Positions 24,782 through 33,763 of a stretch of DNA of 64,000 nucleotides are shown here, piece after piece (position 1 is the stretch's first letter; each line of letters opens with the position of its first letter). Source of the stretch: G020344215 sp039586575. GTDB taxonomy: Bacteria; Gemmatimonadota; Gemmatimonadetes; Palauibacterales; KS3-K002. The notes below the pieces were generated by a model, which saw only the letters and a program-made list of their open reading frames with translations, did no database searches and was not told the DNA's origin. The translations under genes were made by a program, and so were the position numbers. The DNA lies in NCBI GenBank assembly GCA_039586575.1, contig JBDHKD010000037.1:1-64000 (forward strand), in the 5' to 3' direction.

Positions 24782-25554
24782 GACTGGTGTTCTGGGGGAC
24801 GCCCCAGTTCGCGGACACCGTGTTACGCGCCCTCATCGATGCCGGGCGCGAGGTGGTGGGCGTGGTCACGCAGCCCGATCGGCCAGCCGGCCGCGGCCGC
24901 GTTCTCCAGCCACCGCCAGTCAAGCTGACGGCCGCAGCGGCGGGCATCCCGGTGCTGCAGCCTGAAAGGCCGTGGGGCGAGGAGTTCATGGCTTCACTTC
25001 GCGCCCGCGAGCCCGGCGTCACGATCATGCGGATGGTCGAGCAGTTGGACGCCGGTCCGATGATTCTGAAGGCGAGCTGTGCGATCAGCCCCGATGCGAC
25101 GGCGGGTGCGCTGACCGCGCGGCTGGCGGAGCTCGGCGGCGAAGCGCTGCTCGAGGCTCTGGCTTTGATCGAAGCGGGCGCAGCGGTGGAAGAGCTACAG
25201 GAGGAAACAGAGGCCAGCTACGCGCCGAAGCTGAGCGCCGACGATGTGCGGATCGATTGGTCGCGGCCGGCCGAGGAGATCGACCGCTGGATCCGCGGTG
25301 CCGATCCTGTCCCGGCGGCCTGGACGGAGCTCGGCGGGCTGCGTGTGCGGGTCTTCGTGCCGCGCGTCGTCGCGGCGGCGCCGGCTGCGGGGCCGGGGGT
25401 CGTCGTCACCGCCGACCCGCGGGGAGGATTGGAGGTCGCCACAGGCTCCGGCGTCATCGGCATCGGGCAGGTGCAGCCGGCGGGAAAGCGAAGGATGGAG
25501 GCGGTGGAATGGATCCGCGGCCGCGGGATCGAGCAGGGTTCGCGGTTCGAATGA
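24778..25554 (+). CDS. fmt: methionyl-tRNA formyltransferase with internal deletion of catalytic segment
   Basis: Fmt formylates Met-tRNA(fMet). This copy is 258 residues, about 50 short of the usual 310. It opens normally (VFWGTPQFADTVL, TQPDRPAGRGR) and its C-terminal OB-like domain is intact (SYAPKLSADDVRIDW, VATGSGVIGIGQVQPAGK). In the middle, SLRARE (to residue 78) is joined directly to PGVTIMRMVEQLDAG. The skipped part holds the catalytic Asn and His, the SLLPRWRG-type motif and the loop beyond. Asp91 (E. coli D144) remains. The frame stays open. It is probably inactive as a formyltransferase. GTGA overlap with def; ATGA with thiE. Confidence 0.88.
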   Translation: MRLVFWGTPQFADTVLRALIDAGREVVGVVTQPDRPAGRGRVLQPPPVKLTAAAAGIPVLQPERPWGEEFMASLRAREPGVTIMRMVEQLDAGPMILKASCAISPDATAGALTARLAELGGEALLEALALIEAGAAVEELQEETEASYAPKLSADDVRIDWSRPAEEIDRWIRGADPVPAAWTELGGLRVRVFVPRVVAAAPAAGPGVVVTADPRGGLEVATGSGVIGIGQVQPAGKRRMEAVEWIRGRGIEQGSRFE

Positions 25555-26204
25555 GGCGATCGCTACCACGTCTCATCCTGGTGACCGACGACAGGGTCGT
25601 GGAAGGTCCGGAGTTCTTGGCGCGGGCGCGCGAGGCGCTGACCGCGGGTGGTCTCGACTGCGCGCTGCAGCTGCGAGCCCAGCGCCAGGGCGGCGCTCGG
25701 CTCTGGGCGTTGGCCCGCCAGCTGAAAGACGAGGCCGACGTCAGCGGATCGACGTTGTGGATCAACGACCGGCTCGACGTGGCGCTGGTCGTTCGGGCCC
25801 ACGGCGTACAGTTGGGCCGGCGCGCCTTGAGTGCTTCGGTGGCAAAGCGCCTGCTGGGCGAGGACGTCTGGATCGGCGCCTCGGTGCACAGCCCGCTGGA
25901 AGCGGCGGAAGCTCTGACCGGCGGCGCCGATCTGGCGGTGCTGGGAAACATCTACGAAACGAGCTCGCACCCCGAGCGTGAGCCGCTGGGTGTCGATGCC
26001 GTCCGCCGGGCGGCGGGCGGCGGGCGATCGATCGTGGCGATCGGGGGTATCACTCCGGAAAGAGCCGCAGAAGTAATGGAAGCAGGCGCCTGTGGGGTTG
26101 CCGTGTTGGGCGGTGTCTGGCAGGCCGGCGACACGGCTGCCGCGGTCCGGCTTTATCGGCAGGCGATCGCCGGGGCGGTCGGCCGAGACGAGAAGGCGAC
26201 GTGA
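25551..26204 (+). CDS. thiE: thiamine phosphate synthase ThiE
   Basis: ThiE joins the thiazole and pyrimidine halves into thiamine monophosphate. The 217-residue TIM-barrel protein has LILVTDDR at the start, the QLR substrate motif, WINDRLDVALVVRAHGVQLG, GASVHSPLEA and IVAIGGITPERA. ATG 25551 overlaps the fmt stop. It heads a thiE-thiS-thiG group. Confidence 0.92.
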   Translation: MRRSLPRLILVTDDRVVEGPEFLARAREALTAGGLDCALQLRAQRQGGARLWALARQLKDEADVSGSTLWINDRLDVALVVRAHGVQLGRRALSASVAKRLLGEDVWIGASVHSPLEAAEALTGGADLAVLGNIYETSSHPEREPLGVDAVRRAAGGGRSIVAIGGITPERAAEVMEAGACGVAVLGGVWQAGDTAAAVRLYRQAIAGAVGRDEKAT

Positions 26205-26428
26205 CGAGCGAAGCGAATCGGGAAACGATCACCATCAAGCTGAACGGTGAAGAGCGGCAAGTGCCCGCCGGCCTGACGATCGGTGGCCTGTTGGCCCACC
26301 TGAACCTGCATGAGCGGCTTGTGGTGGTCGAGCATAACCGTGAGATCGTCCGCCGCGACGGGTACGGGAAGACCGCCGTCAACGCCGGTGACGAAATCGA
26401 ACTCGTGCACTTCGTTGGCGGCGGGTGA
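26201..26428 (+). CDS. thiS: sulfur carrier protein ThiS
   Basis: ThiS carries sulfur as a C-terminal thiocarboxylate for thiazole formation. The 75-residue beta-grasp protein ends in FVGGG, with the required terminal Gly-Gly. Residues before it (GDEIELVHFVGGG) are typical. The GTG start overlaps thiE by 4 bases. The adenylating ThiF is not in the window. Confidence 0.92.
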   Translation: MTSEANRETITIKLNGEERQVPAGLTIGGLLAHLNLHERLVVVEHNREIVRRDGYGKTAVNAGDEIELVHFVGGG

Positions 26429-26461
26429 TCGGCGGAGTCGAGAATCGAGGAGGACAGCTGA

Positions 26462-27244
26462 ATGACCGTGGCCAAGGACGCGTTGGAGATCGCGGGGCGA
26501 GAGTTCCGCTCGCGGCTGATCCTCGGGACGGGCAAGTACACGGACAACGACACGATGGTCCGGGCGATCGAGGCTTCGGGTACCGAGATCGTGACCGTCG
26601 CGGTACGCCGCGTCGATCTCGATCGCACGAAGGAGGAAGGTGTTCTCTATCACCTCGACCCCGAGAAGTGGTTCCTGCTGCCGAATACTGCAGGCTGCTA
26701 CAACGAGGAAGACGCGGTGCGCTACGCCGAACTGGGGCGCGCGGCCGGATTCAGCGACTGGATCAAGCTCGAGGTCATCGGTGACCAGGAAACGCTGCTC
26801 CCCGATGTCCAAGGTCTGTTGGACGCGGCTCGCACCCTGGTCGCCGAAGGCTTCAAGGTCCTGGCCTACACGAATGAAGACCTGATCACCGCACTCAAGC
26901 TCGAAGATGCAGGCGTGGCAGCGGTGATGCCGCTCGCGTCACCCATCGGCAGCGGGTTGGGTCTGCTGAACCCGTTCAGCATCCGGCTGATCAAGAGCCG
27001 GATCAGTGTCCCGGTTATCGTCGATGCCGGTGTGGGCACCGCGTCCGACGCCTGTATCACCATGGAGCAGGGCGTCGACGGGATACTCATGAATACCGCT
27101 ATCGCGGCTGCCAGGGATCCGGTCCGCATGGCACAGGCGATGAAGCAGGCGACCGAAGCCGGGAGGCTCGCTTACCTGGCCGGCCGCATGCCGAGACGCG
27201 AGCAGGCCGTGCCGTCCAGCCCCACGGCCGGCATGCTCGACTGA
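26462..27244 (+). CDS. thiG: thiazole synthase ThiG
   Basis: ThiG assembles the thiazole phosphate from deoxyxylulose phosphate, dehydroglycine and ThiS thiocarboxylate. The 260-residue TIM barrel shows SRLILGTGKY, VAVRRVD, PNTAGC, the Schiff-base lysine in WIKLEVI, and the phosphate-binding PIGSGLGL and VDAGVGTASDA loops. A GAGGAGG Shine-Dalgarno precedes the ATG. Its C-terminus (about 20 residues after LAGRMPRREQA) is a variable tail. Confidence 0.97.
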   Translation: MTVAKDALEIAGREFRSRLILGTGKYTDNDTMVRAIEASGTEIVTVAVRRVDLDRTKEEGVLYHLDPEKWFLLPNTAGCYNEEDAVRYAELGRAAGFSDWIKLEVIGDQETLLPDVQGLLDAARTLVAEGFKVLAYTNEDLITALKLEDAGVAAVMPLASPIGSGLGLLNPFSIRLIKSRISVPVIVDAGVGTASDACITMEQGVDGILMNTAIAAARDPVRMAQAMKQATEAGRLAYLAGRMPRREQAVPSSPTAGMLD

Positions 27245-27252
27245 GGACGAAA

Positions 27253-28572
27253 CTGACCAGCACAGCGAATGTCGCACCGGCACGCTCGGCGGCCCTCGAA
27301 GTGTTGCGCGCCGTGCGCCGGGGTGTGCTGGCCGATCGCGCTTTCGAGCGATGCGCCGCAGCATTGGGCGCCGCCGATCGTCGCTTGGCACAGGAGCTCG
27401 CGTACGGCGTGCTGCGCTTGCGTGGGCGTCTCGACTACGTTCTCGACCCGCTGGTGAGAGGTGGCCTCCGGCGGCTCGACCCCGACTTGCTCGACATCCT
27501 GCGATTGGGCGCCTACCAGCTGCTGGAGCTCGATCGCGTACCGGCCTATGCGGCCGTCTCCGAGGCGGTGGAGGCGGCCAAGGCGGGCGCAGGGAGGGGG
27601 GCGGCATCACTCGCCAACGCGGTGCTGCGGCGCATCGAGCGTGAGGACCACGCTTCGCCGGCTTTTCCGCCGGGTACCGATGACCCGGTCGGCTATCTGT
27701 CGACGTGGGGCTCGCACCCTCGCTGGTTGGTAGAGCGGTGGCTGGCGCGGGCGCCGCTCGCGGAGGTCGAGCGGCTGGTCGAATACGACAACACTCGACC
27801 GGCGGTGTACCTTACGGTGTTCGAGCCGCGCGACGAGGCCGCACGACGATTGCGTGAGGCGGGTGTGGACTCCGAGCCGCTGGAGTGGGCGCCCAGCTCC
27901 CTGCGTGTCGAGTCGGGCGACCTCCTCCAGGCCCTGGGGCGGGTTCGGGGCGTGGTTCAGGACCCCGGGGCCGCTGCCGTGGTCGACTACATGGCTCTGG
28001 ACCCGGGCAGTCCGGTGGTCGATCTTTGTGCGGCGCCCGGCGGCAAGGCGGCACTGCTGGCGGCGCGCGGTCATCCGGTGTATGCCTTCGAGGTCGCGCG
28101 GCCGCGTTTGGCGCGCTTGCTCGAGAACCGGGCCAGGCTCGAGTTGTCGAACCTTCACGTGACGCTCGCCGACTCGACTCAGCCGCCCGTGGCAGGGGCG
28201 CCGGTCATTCTGCTCGATGCGCCCTGTACCGGGACGGGCACGCTTGCCCGGCATCCCGATGGTCGCTGGCGGATCGGGCCCGCCGACCTCGAGGCGCTGG
28301 TCGATACCCAGCGACGCCTCTTGGACGCTGCGGCGGCGGCGTTGGCGCCGGACGGCTTGATCGTTTACGCGACGTGCTCGCTGGAAGCGGAGGAAAACGA
28401 GGAACAGGTGGGAGCGTTCTTGAAGAGACAAGCGGACTTCGAGCTCGAAGCGCCGCCTGCCGGTAACGTGGCGCCGGAACTGCTGGGCCTGGGCGGCGAA
28501 CTGCGGGTGCTCCCGCAACGACACGGCACGGATGGGGCGTATGCCGCAAGACTTCGACGACGCTTGGGTTGA
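27253..28572 (+). CDS. rsmB: 16S rRNA m5C methyltransferase RsmB, probable CTG start
   Basis: RsmB methylates C967 of 16S rRNA. The N-terminal NusB-like RNA-binding domain (about 15-150) is followed by a methyltransferase domain with VVDLCAAPGGKAALLA (SAM motif I), LLDAPCTGTGTLARHP (motif IV Cys) and IVYATCSLEAEENEEQ (catalytic Cys). The family N-terminus includes the ARSAALEVLRAVRRG helix, which lies upstream of the first ordinary start (GTG 27301). In that frame only CTG at 27253 is preceded by a spaced Shine-Dalgarno (GAGGA) and gives 439 residues. If GTG is used the protein is 423. Confidence 0.9.
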   Translation: MTSTANVAPARSAALEVLRAVRRGVLADRAFERCAAALGAADRRLAQELAYGVLRLRGRLDYVLDPLVRGGLRRLDPDLLDILRLGAYQLLELDRVPAYAAVSEAVEAAKAGAGRGAASLANAVLRRIEREDHASPAFPPGTDDPVGYLSTWGSHPRWLVERWLARAPLAEVERLVEYDNTRPAVYLTVFEPRDEAARRLREAGVDSEPLEWAPSSLRVESGDLLQALGRVRGVVQDPGAAAVVDYMALDPGSPVVDLCAAPGGKAALLAARGHPVYAFEVARPRLARLLENRARLELSNLHVTLADSTQPPVAGAPVILLDAPCTGTGTLARHPDGRWRIGPADLEALVDTQRRLLDAAAAALAPDGLIVYATCSLEAEENEEQVGAFLKRQADFELEAPPAGNVAPELLGLGGELRVLPQRHGTDGAYAARLRRRLG

Positions 28573-29443
28573 GCGCGCGGCGGCGGAGACCGACCGGGGC
28601 TGGCGGTTGTGGGTCACATCGCCGCGGCACCTGGTGATCACGACGACGGTCGTGGCAACGCTCGGCCTGATGGTTGGGTATCTCATCATGGTGCTGTTCG
28701 TCTTCACGCCCCAAAACGTCGCTGCGGGTTTTATCCGTGTGCCTGATGTCGTGGGACAGACCGCCGCAGAGGCGCTGGCGCGTGCGCAGCGGTCGCGTCT
28801 CGAGTATGAGGAGGCGACCGCGATTCAACACACGCTGGCTGCCGGCACGGTGATAGCCCAGGAACCACTCGCCGGCCAGATGACGCCACCGGGTTCGGCG
28901 GTTCGGGTCACGCTCAGCGCCGGCCCCCCGCAACGCCCCGTTCCCGACGTCGTGGGCTTGAGTCACGACCAGGCGGAGGTGGTCTTGGCCCGGTCGGGTT
29001 TCGGCGTGGAGGTCACCTGGGTGGACGCCAGTGAAGATGTCGGGCAGGTAGTGGGGGCACGGCCGGAACCGGGCACGCGCCTCGAGATACCGGGCAGCGT
29101 GCGCATTCTGGTGAGTGCCGGCGAGAGGGCGGTGCAGGTGCCGGACCTGCGGATGCGATCGCTGGACGAAGCTCGCCTGATCCTGGAACGGTTGGGCCTG
29201 CAGCTCGGCGAGATCAGGGAAGATTCCGCCACGCTCGCGGCCCCCGGGACCGTGCTCTTCCAGTCGCCCGCCTTCGGAACCGAGGCCGCGCGCGCGACGC
29301 GCGTGGCGGTGACGATCGCGGTCGCGCCACCGGCCCCTGTGATCGACACGACGACCGTTCCCGCCGACACGGGCGCAGCGGCGCCCGATACGGCTGGGGC
29401 TCAGCCCGACACGGCGAGACAGGGTCTGGGGGTCGAACGTTGA
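28532..29443 (+). CDS. single-pass membrane protein with three PASTA domains
   Basis: The 303-residue protein has a cytoplasmic N-terminus of about 30 residues, one membrane segment (LVITTTVVATLGLMVGYL), three PASTA repeats (beginning RVPDVVGQTAAEALARA, PVPDVVGLSHDQAEVVL and QVPDLRMRSLDEARLIL) and a Thr/Pro/Asp-rich tail. PASTA domains in other proteins bind muropeptides or beta-lactams. There is no kinase domain, so it is not a PASTA kinase itself. ATG 28532 or 28541 overlaps rsmB by 32-41 bases. Confidence 0.85.
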   Translation: MGRMPQDFDDAWVERAAAETDRGWRLWVTSPRHLVITTTVVATLGLMVGYLIMVLFVFTPQNVAAGFIRVPDVVGQTAAEALARAQRSRLEYEEATAIQHTLAAGTVIAQEPLAGQMTPPGSAVRVTLSAGPPQRPVPDVVGLSHDQAEVVLARSGFGVEVTWVDASEDVGQVVGARPEPGTRLEIPGSVRILVSAGERAVQVPDLRMRSLDEARLILERLGLQLGEIREDSATLAAPGTVLFQSPAFGTEAARATRVAVTIAVAPPAPVIDTTTVPADTGAAAPDTAGAQPDTARQGLGVER

Positions 29444-29985
29444 GATCAGAGCTTTCGAGGACGTTGGGATCGGTTGGCAGGGCTTTGGCGGTCGTGGCTA
29501 CGGTCGGCGCCTCAGCGGCTCTCGGCTGCAAGGCCGGGGGTCGCGGCGTCGAAGTGGGCGACCGAGTGCCCGACTACGAAGCGCCGAACCTCGCTGGTGC
29601 GGAGGTGGCGTTCGCCGATCACCTCGGCGAGGTCATCTTGATCAACGTGTGGGCGACCTGGTGTGGGCCGTGCCGTGTCGAGATGCCGCCCATCCTAGGG
29701 AGTTACAACCGATTCAAGGACCGCGGCTTCACGGTCCTGGCAATATCGATAGACACTGGGCCGGATTATCGCGAGAGGGTAGAAGAGTTCGTTCGTGAGT
29801 TGGGCCTCGACTTCCCGGTGCTGCTCGACCCCGCCGGTCGCATCAGCCGGGTGTTGCAGACCGTTGGCGTCCCCGAAACTTTCATCATCGATCGGCAAGG
29901 CCGGATAGTCAAACGTCTGATCGGGGCCACCGACTGGGATTCCCCGGCCAATCAAGCCCTGATCGACGAGCTACTGCGGATGTAA
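29440..29985 (+). CDS. lipoprotein thioredoxin-like protein (TlpA/ResA type)
   Basis: The 181-residue protein begins with a lipoprotein signal ending in lipobox ALGC (Cys30), followed by a TlpA-like fold with active site W-C75-G-P-C78. The GVPETFIIDRQGRI segment has the expected cis-proline. It is likely attached to a membrane in the periplasm and used as a thiol reductant, for example in cytochrome c maturation. TTG start with TTGA overlap to the PASTA gene. Confidence 0.87.
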   Translation: MRSELSRTLGSVGRALAVVATVGASAALGCKAGGRGVEVGDRVPDYEAPNLAGAEVAFADHLGEVILINVWATWCGPCRVEMPPILGSYNRFKDRGFTVLAISIDTGPDYRERVEEFVRELGLDFPVLLDPAGRISRVLQTVGVPETFIIDRQGRIVKRLIGATDWDSPANQALIDELLRM

Positions 29986-29987
29986 CG

Positions 29988-30941
29988 ATGGCTGACTGGC
30001 GCACCACGTTGAAGCGAAACTGGCAGTACATGCTGACGGCGATGCTGCTGTCCGTATTCCTTTGGGTGGCCGTAAGCGCTGATCGCGTGGCGGAGCGGCC
30101 GTATTCGGCCGACCTATTGATCCTCAATAGCGATCGTCGTTGGGTCGAGACGCAGCGCGAGCCGGACACCGAAGAGTTGACGGTCGACTTCACCGGCCGC
30201 AGCGGCGATCTCGCTTTGTTGGTCGCCGCGCGGCCGCAGGTCATTGTCACGATCGACAGCATCGACTCGAACGTGATCGAGGTGCGGCTGACGCCCGACA
30301 TGGTGCTGGGAAGGGGCGGGCGCGAGCTGGACGGGGTTCGTGCGATCCGGGTGCGGCCTGATCGACTGCTGCTGCATTTCGAGCCCAGCCGGCAGAGTGT
30401 CGTGCGTGTCGCACCCAACTTGGGGCGTCTGACGCTGGCGGACGGCCACGTGCTGGCGGACACGCCGCGGGCCGAACCTGCTATGGTCGCCATCGAAGGC
30501 CCGGAGAACACGGTTGCCGGGATCGACTCCATCTTCACAGCGCCGGTTCCCGGCAACCGACTGCGGGAGACAACGAGCTTCGAGGTACCGCTCGTGACGC
30601 CGGACCCGGGCGGACTCGTGGTTCTCTCGCCGACGAGTGTGCGCGTTACGGTCCCGGTGGAGCCAAGGGCGGAGCGGGTCTTTCCCGGGATTCCGCTAAG
30701 TGTGAGCGCCGGCGACGTGAGCGGTGTCAGGGTCGAACCGTCGCTGGTCGATATCCGCATCTCGGGCCCGCAGAGCACGGTGGACGCGGTGCGGGCGGAG
30801 GCTTTGTCGCCGCTCCTGGAGTTCGCCGGGCCCGCCGACTATGGCCGTGCGCTCCCGATCATTCTGCCGGCCCCAGCTCCCTTCCTCCAGGTCGACGTCG
30901 AGCCCGACTCGGCGCGCGTCGTGCCGGAGGGCGGTGGGTAG
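29988..30941 (+). CDS. YbbR-like domain protein
   Basis: The 317-residue protein has an N-terminal membrane segment (YMLTAMLLSVFLWVAVSAD) and several beta-rich YbbR repeats (for example ELTVDFTGRSGDL, VAIEGPENTVAGI, VRVEPSLVDIRISGP). In Firmicutes, YbbR/CdaR sits next to the di-adenylate cyclase CdaA; no cyclase is here, so its role cannot be inferred from neighbours. Its ATG is 3 bases after the TlpA-like gene, and tsaD follows. Confidence 0.8.
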   Translation: MADWRTTLKRNWQYMLTAMLLSVFLWVAVSADRVAERPYSADLLILNSDRRWVETQREPDTEELTVDFTGRSGDLALLVAARPQVIVTIDSIDSNVIEVRLTPDMVLGRGGRELDGVRAIRVRPDRLLLHFEPSRQSVVRVAPNLGRLTLADGHVLADTPRAEPAMVAIEGPENTVAGIDSIFTAPVPGNRLRETTSFEVPLVTPDPGGLVVLSPTSVRVTVPVEPRAERVFPGIPLSVSAGDVSGVRVEPSLVDIRISGPQSTVDAVRAEALSPLLEFAGPADYGRALPIILPAPAPFLQVDVEPDSARVVPEGGG

Positions 30942-30971
30942 CAGGACAGACGCGGGTTGGCGGAGCGAAGC

Positions 30972-32012
30972 ATGAGCGGCCGCATAGTCCTGGCGATCGA
31001 GACGTCGTGTGATGACACGTCGGCGGCGATTCTACGCGGCGAGCGCGAGCTGCTCGGCCACGTTATCGCTACGCAGGACCTGCACGCGAGCTACGGCGGT
31101 GTCGTACCGGAGGTCGCGTCGCGGGCCCAACTCCGCGTCATCGACGGCGTCGTCGCGCAGACGCTCGAGAAGGCCGGCGTCGCGTGGGCCGATGTGGACG
31201 CCTTCGCCGTCACTGCGGGTCCGGGCCTGATCGGTTCGCTGCTCGTTGGACTCAACTGGGTCAAAGCCGCGGCCTACGCGCTGGGCGCCCCGTTCATCGG
31301 CGTGCATCACATGGAGGCCCACTTGTTCGCCTCGGTCCTCGAGGACGAGCGTGCCGAGCCACCATTCATAGCTTTGCTCGTCTCCGGCGGACACACCCTG
31401 CTGCTGCAGGCGGAGAGCTGGGGCCGCTACCGACTGCTCGGCGCCACCCGCGATGACGCCGCCGGCGAGGCATTCGATAAGGTGGCGCGACTGCTGGGCC
31501 TGGGCTATCCTGGCGGACCGGTCATCGAGCGACTGGCCCGCCAGGGTGATGCGTCGCGGCACTCGTTCCCGGTGTCTATGGTGCGCGGTGGCCAGCGTGA
31601 AGATCACGGCGACTACTACGACATGTCGTTCAGCGGTTTGAAGACGGCTGTGCTCTTGCGAGTCCGTGAGCTTGAGCGGGACGACCACCTGGAAGCTGAG
31701 ATTACGCATCTCTGCGCGGCGTTCCAGCGGGCGGCGATCGAGCAGCTGACGGAGAAGACCTTGCGTGCCGTGAAGGCGACGGACTGCCGGCGCGTCATCC
31801 TCGGCGGTGGTGTGGCAAGGAACAAGGAGCTGGCGGATAGCATCCGCAGCCGTATGCCACCGGACGGGCTCGTGTTCGTGCCGTCGCCACGCCTCGCGAC
31901 CGACAACGCGGCGATGGTGGCGCGTGCCGCGCAGTTCCGGCTCGAGCGTGGAGAGCGAGCAGGCTACGATCTCAATGCCCGGGCGGATCTGCCGATGCCG
32001 GGGATCACTTGA
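30972..32012 (+). CDS. tsaD: tRNA N6-threonylcarbamoyladenosine transferase TsaD
   Basis: TsaD transfers the threonylcarbamoyl group to A37 of ANN-decoding tRNAs. The 346-residue protein has LAIETSCDDTSAA, SYGGVVPEVASRAQL, TAGPGLIGSLLVG, the metal ligands HHMEAH, and GGGVARNKEL. ATG 30972 is preferred to a TTG 15 bases upstream because it gives the family N-terminus MSGRIVLAIETS. Confidence 0.97.
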   Translation: MSGRIVLAIETSCDDTSAAILRGERELLGHVIATQDLHASYGGVVPEVASRAQLRVIDGVVAQTLEKAGVAWADVDAFAVTAGPGLIGSLLVGLNWVKAAAYALGAPFIGVHHMEAHLFASVLEDERAEPPFIALLVSGGHTLLLQAESWGRYRLLGATRDDAAGEAFDKVARLLGLGYPGGPVIERLARQGDASRHSFPVSMVRGGQREDHGDYYDMSFSGLKTAVLLRVRELERDDHLEAEITHLCAAFQRAAIEQLTEKTLRAVKATDCRRVILGGGVARNKELADSIRSRMPPDGLVFVPSPRLATDNAAMVARAAQFRLERGERAGYDLNARADLPMPGIT

Positions 32013-32048
32013 CGGGGCACGAGAAGATCGAGGAGAGGGATCGATAGA

Positions 32049-32888
32049 ATGCACCCGATTCTGTTCGAGTTCAAAGGAATACAGGTCACGACGTTCGGCC
32101 TCATGCTGGGCATCGGCTTCCTGGTCGCTGGCTGGGTCGGCAGCCTCGACTACGAGCGGAAAGGTTACGAGCGCGACGCGTCCTGGACCGTCCTCATGGG
32201 TGCGCTGGTCGGCGGAATCATCGGTGCCAAGATCTATTACGCCTTCCTCAATTGGCCGCTGCTGGTCCGCGATCCGCTCGGCACTCTCTTCTCCCGAGCC
32301 GGGCTCGTCTGGTACGGCGGGTTCATCGGCGGCACGATCGGCGTGATCCTCGTGGCGCGCCGCGCCAAACTGCCGATCGGGACTGTCGCGGACAGCGGCG
32401 CGCTGATGCTGTCGATCGGATACGCGGTCGGGCGCATCGGCTGTTTCCTCGTGGGGGACGACTACGGCAGACCCACGGATAGCTGGGTCGGGCTCGCTTT
32501 TCCCAACGGCACACCGCCGAGCACGGCAGGTAATCTCCGGCACAGCTTCGGTGTGGATGTGCCCGATTCCGTGCCTGACTGGGAGGTGTTGCGCGTCCAC
32601 CCGACACAGCTGTACGAAACGGCCATCATGCTGGTCGTCTTTGCGATCCTCTGGCGGCTGCGGCGCCACCCGCATCGCGCCGGTTGGCTGTTCATGCTTT
32701 ACCTGGTGCTCGCTGGCCTCGAGCGGGCGTTCGTCGAGATCTTCCGCGCCAAAGATGACCGATTCATCGGCCCGCTGACTCTCGCGCAGGTGATCAGCTT
32801 CGTCATTATCGCGGTGGGTGCCTATGGGCTCTGGACGTTATGGGGTGAGCCGCGGCAGCCGGCGGCCCAATCGGCGCGGGGAGGCTGA
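32049..32888 (+). CDS. lgt: prolipoprotein diacylglyceryl transferase Lgt
   Basis: Lgt adds diacylglycerol to the lipobox cysteine of prolipoproteins in the inner membrane. The 279-residue protein has seven membrane segments and the signature GYAVGRIGCFLVGDDYGRPT, the catalytic-region RAGLVWYGGFIGG, and the HPTQLYE motif. Several lipoproteins in this window (29440, 49578, 58537, 63317) are likely substrates. Confidence 0.97.
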   Translation: MHPILFEFKGIQVTTFGLMLGIGFLVAGWVGSLDYERKGYERDASWTVLMGALVGGIIGAKIYYAFLNWPLLVRDPLGTLFSRAGLVWYGGFIGGTIGVILVARRAKLPIGTVADSGALMLSIGYAVGRIGCFLVGDDYGRPTDSWVGLAFPNGTPPSTAGNLRHSFGVDVPDSVPDWEVLRVHPTQLYETAIMLVVFAILWRLRRHPHRAGWLFMLYLVLAGLERAFVEIFRAKDDRFIGPLTLAQVISFVIIAVGAYGLWTLWGEPRQPAAQSARGG

Positions 32889-32893
32889 TCGGC

Positions 32894-33763
32894 GTGCCGA
32901 AGCTACTTCACCTCTCCGACCTGCATTTCGGTAAGGCTTTCGTACCCGAGGTCGCGGAGACTGTGTTGGAACACAGCCGTGAGATCGAGCCCGATGTGGT
33001 CGTCGTGTCCGGCGACCTAACGCAACGGGCGAAGGCACGCGAGTTCGAGCAAGCGGCAGAGTATCTGAGCCAACTTGGGGCACCCGTCGTCGTCACACCG
33101 GGTAACCATGACGTGCCTTTCTACCGGATCTGGGAACGCTTCCTGACGCCTTACGCGAACTATCACCGCTACATCAACTCGGAGCTTAACACGGTCACAC
33201 AGGTGGCCGGGCTCAGGATCGTGTCGCTCAACTCCAGCCGGCGGCTGACGCTCACCAACGGCCGTATTCGACGCTCGCAGCTCGCCTTCGCCCAGAGAGC
33301 CTTCGAGCAAGCCGGCGACTCGTCGGTCCGGATCGTCGTGACTCACCACCATCTCGCACCGCCGCCCGATTTCGTCGGGGGCAACGTGATGCCTTTCGCG
33401 CGGCGAGCCCTGAGGCGGTTCACCGAGTTCGAGGTCGACCTGATCCTGGGTGGCCACATGCACCGATCGTACATCGGCAACTCGCTCGATTTCTTTCCCG
33501 GCGAGCTCGAGCGGCGTGGGATCGTGATCGTGCAGTGCGGCACGACGACGTCGCGCCGGGGCCGGGGTCGCGAGCGACTCAAGAACACGTTCAATCTCAT
33601 CTCCGTCGACGATCAGCTGATCCGTGTCGCGCATCATGCCTGGATCGGGGAGCTATCTCGCTTCATGCCGATCAGCGAGCACGCTTTCCCACGCGGCGCC
33701 AAACAGTACTTCGATGTTACGAGCGGACCGGGAATCGGGTCCGAGCTGGACTCGGTCGCCTGA
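32894..33763 (+). CDS. calcineurin-like metallophosphoesterase
   Basis: The 289-residue class III phosphoesterase contains the metal motifs DLHFG, GDLTQRA, GNHD, THHHLA and GGHMHRS in order. It is close to cyclic-nucleotide phosphodiesterase (CpdA-like) and other metallophosphoesterases, so the substrate is unknown. The GTG start is 5 bases after lgt. Its last 50 bases overlap the start of the Omp85 gene. Confidence 0.85.
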   Translation: MPKLLHLSDLHFGKAFVPEVAETVLEHSREIEPDVVVVSGDLTQRAKAREFEQAAEYLSQLGAPVVVTPGNHDVPFYRIWERFLTPYANYHRYINSELNTVTQVAGLRIVSLNSSRRLTLTNGRIRRSQLAFAQRAFEQAGDSSVRIVVTHHHLAPPPDFVGGNVMPFARRALRRFTEFEVDLILGGHMHRSYIGNSLDFFPGELERRGIVIVQCGTTTSRRGRGRERLKNTFNLISVDDQLIRVAHHAWIGELSRFMPISEHAFPRGAKQYFDVTSGPGIGSELDSVA

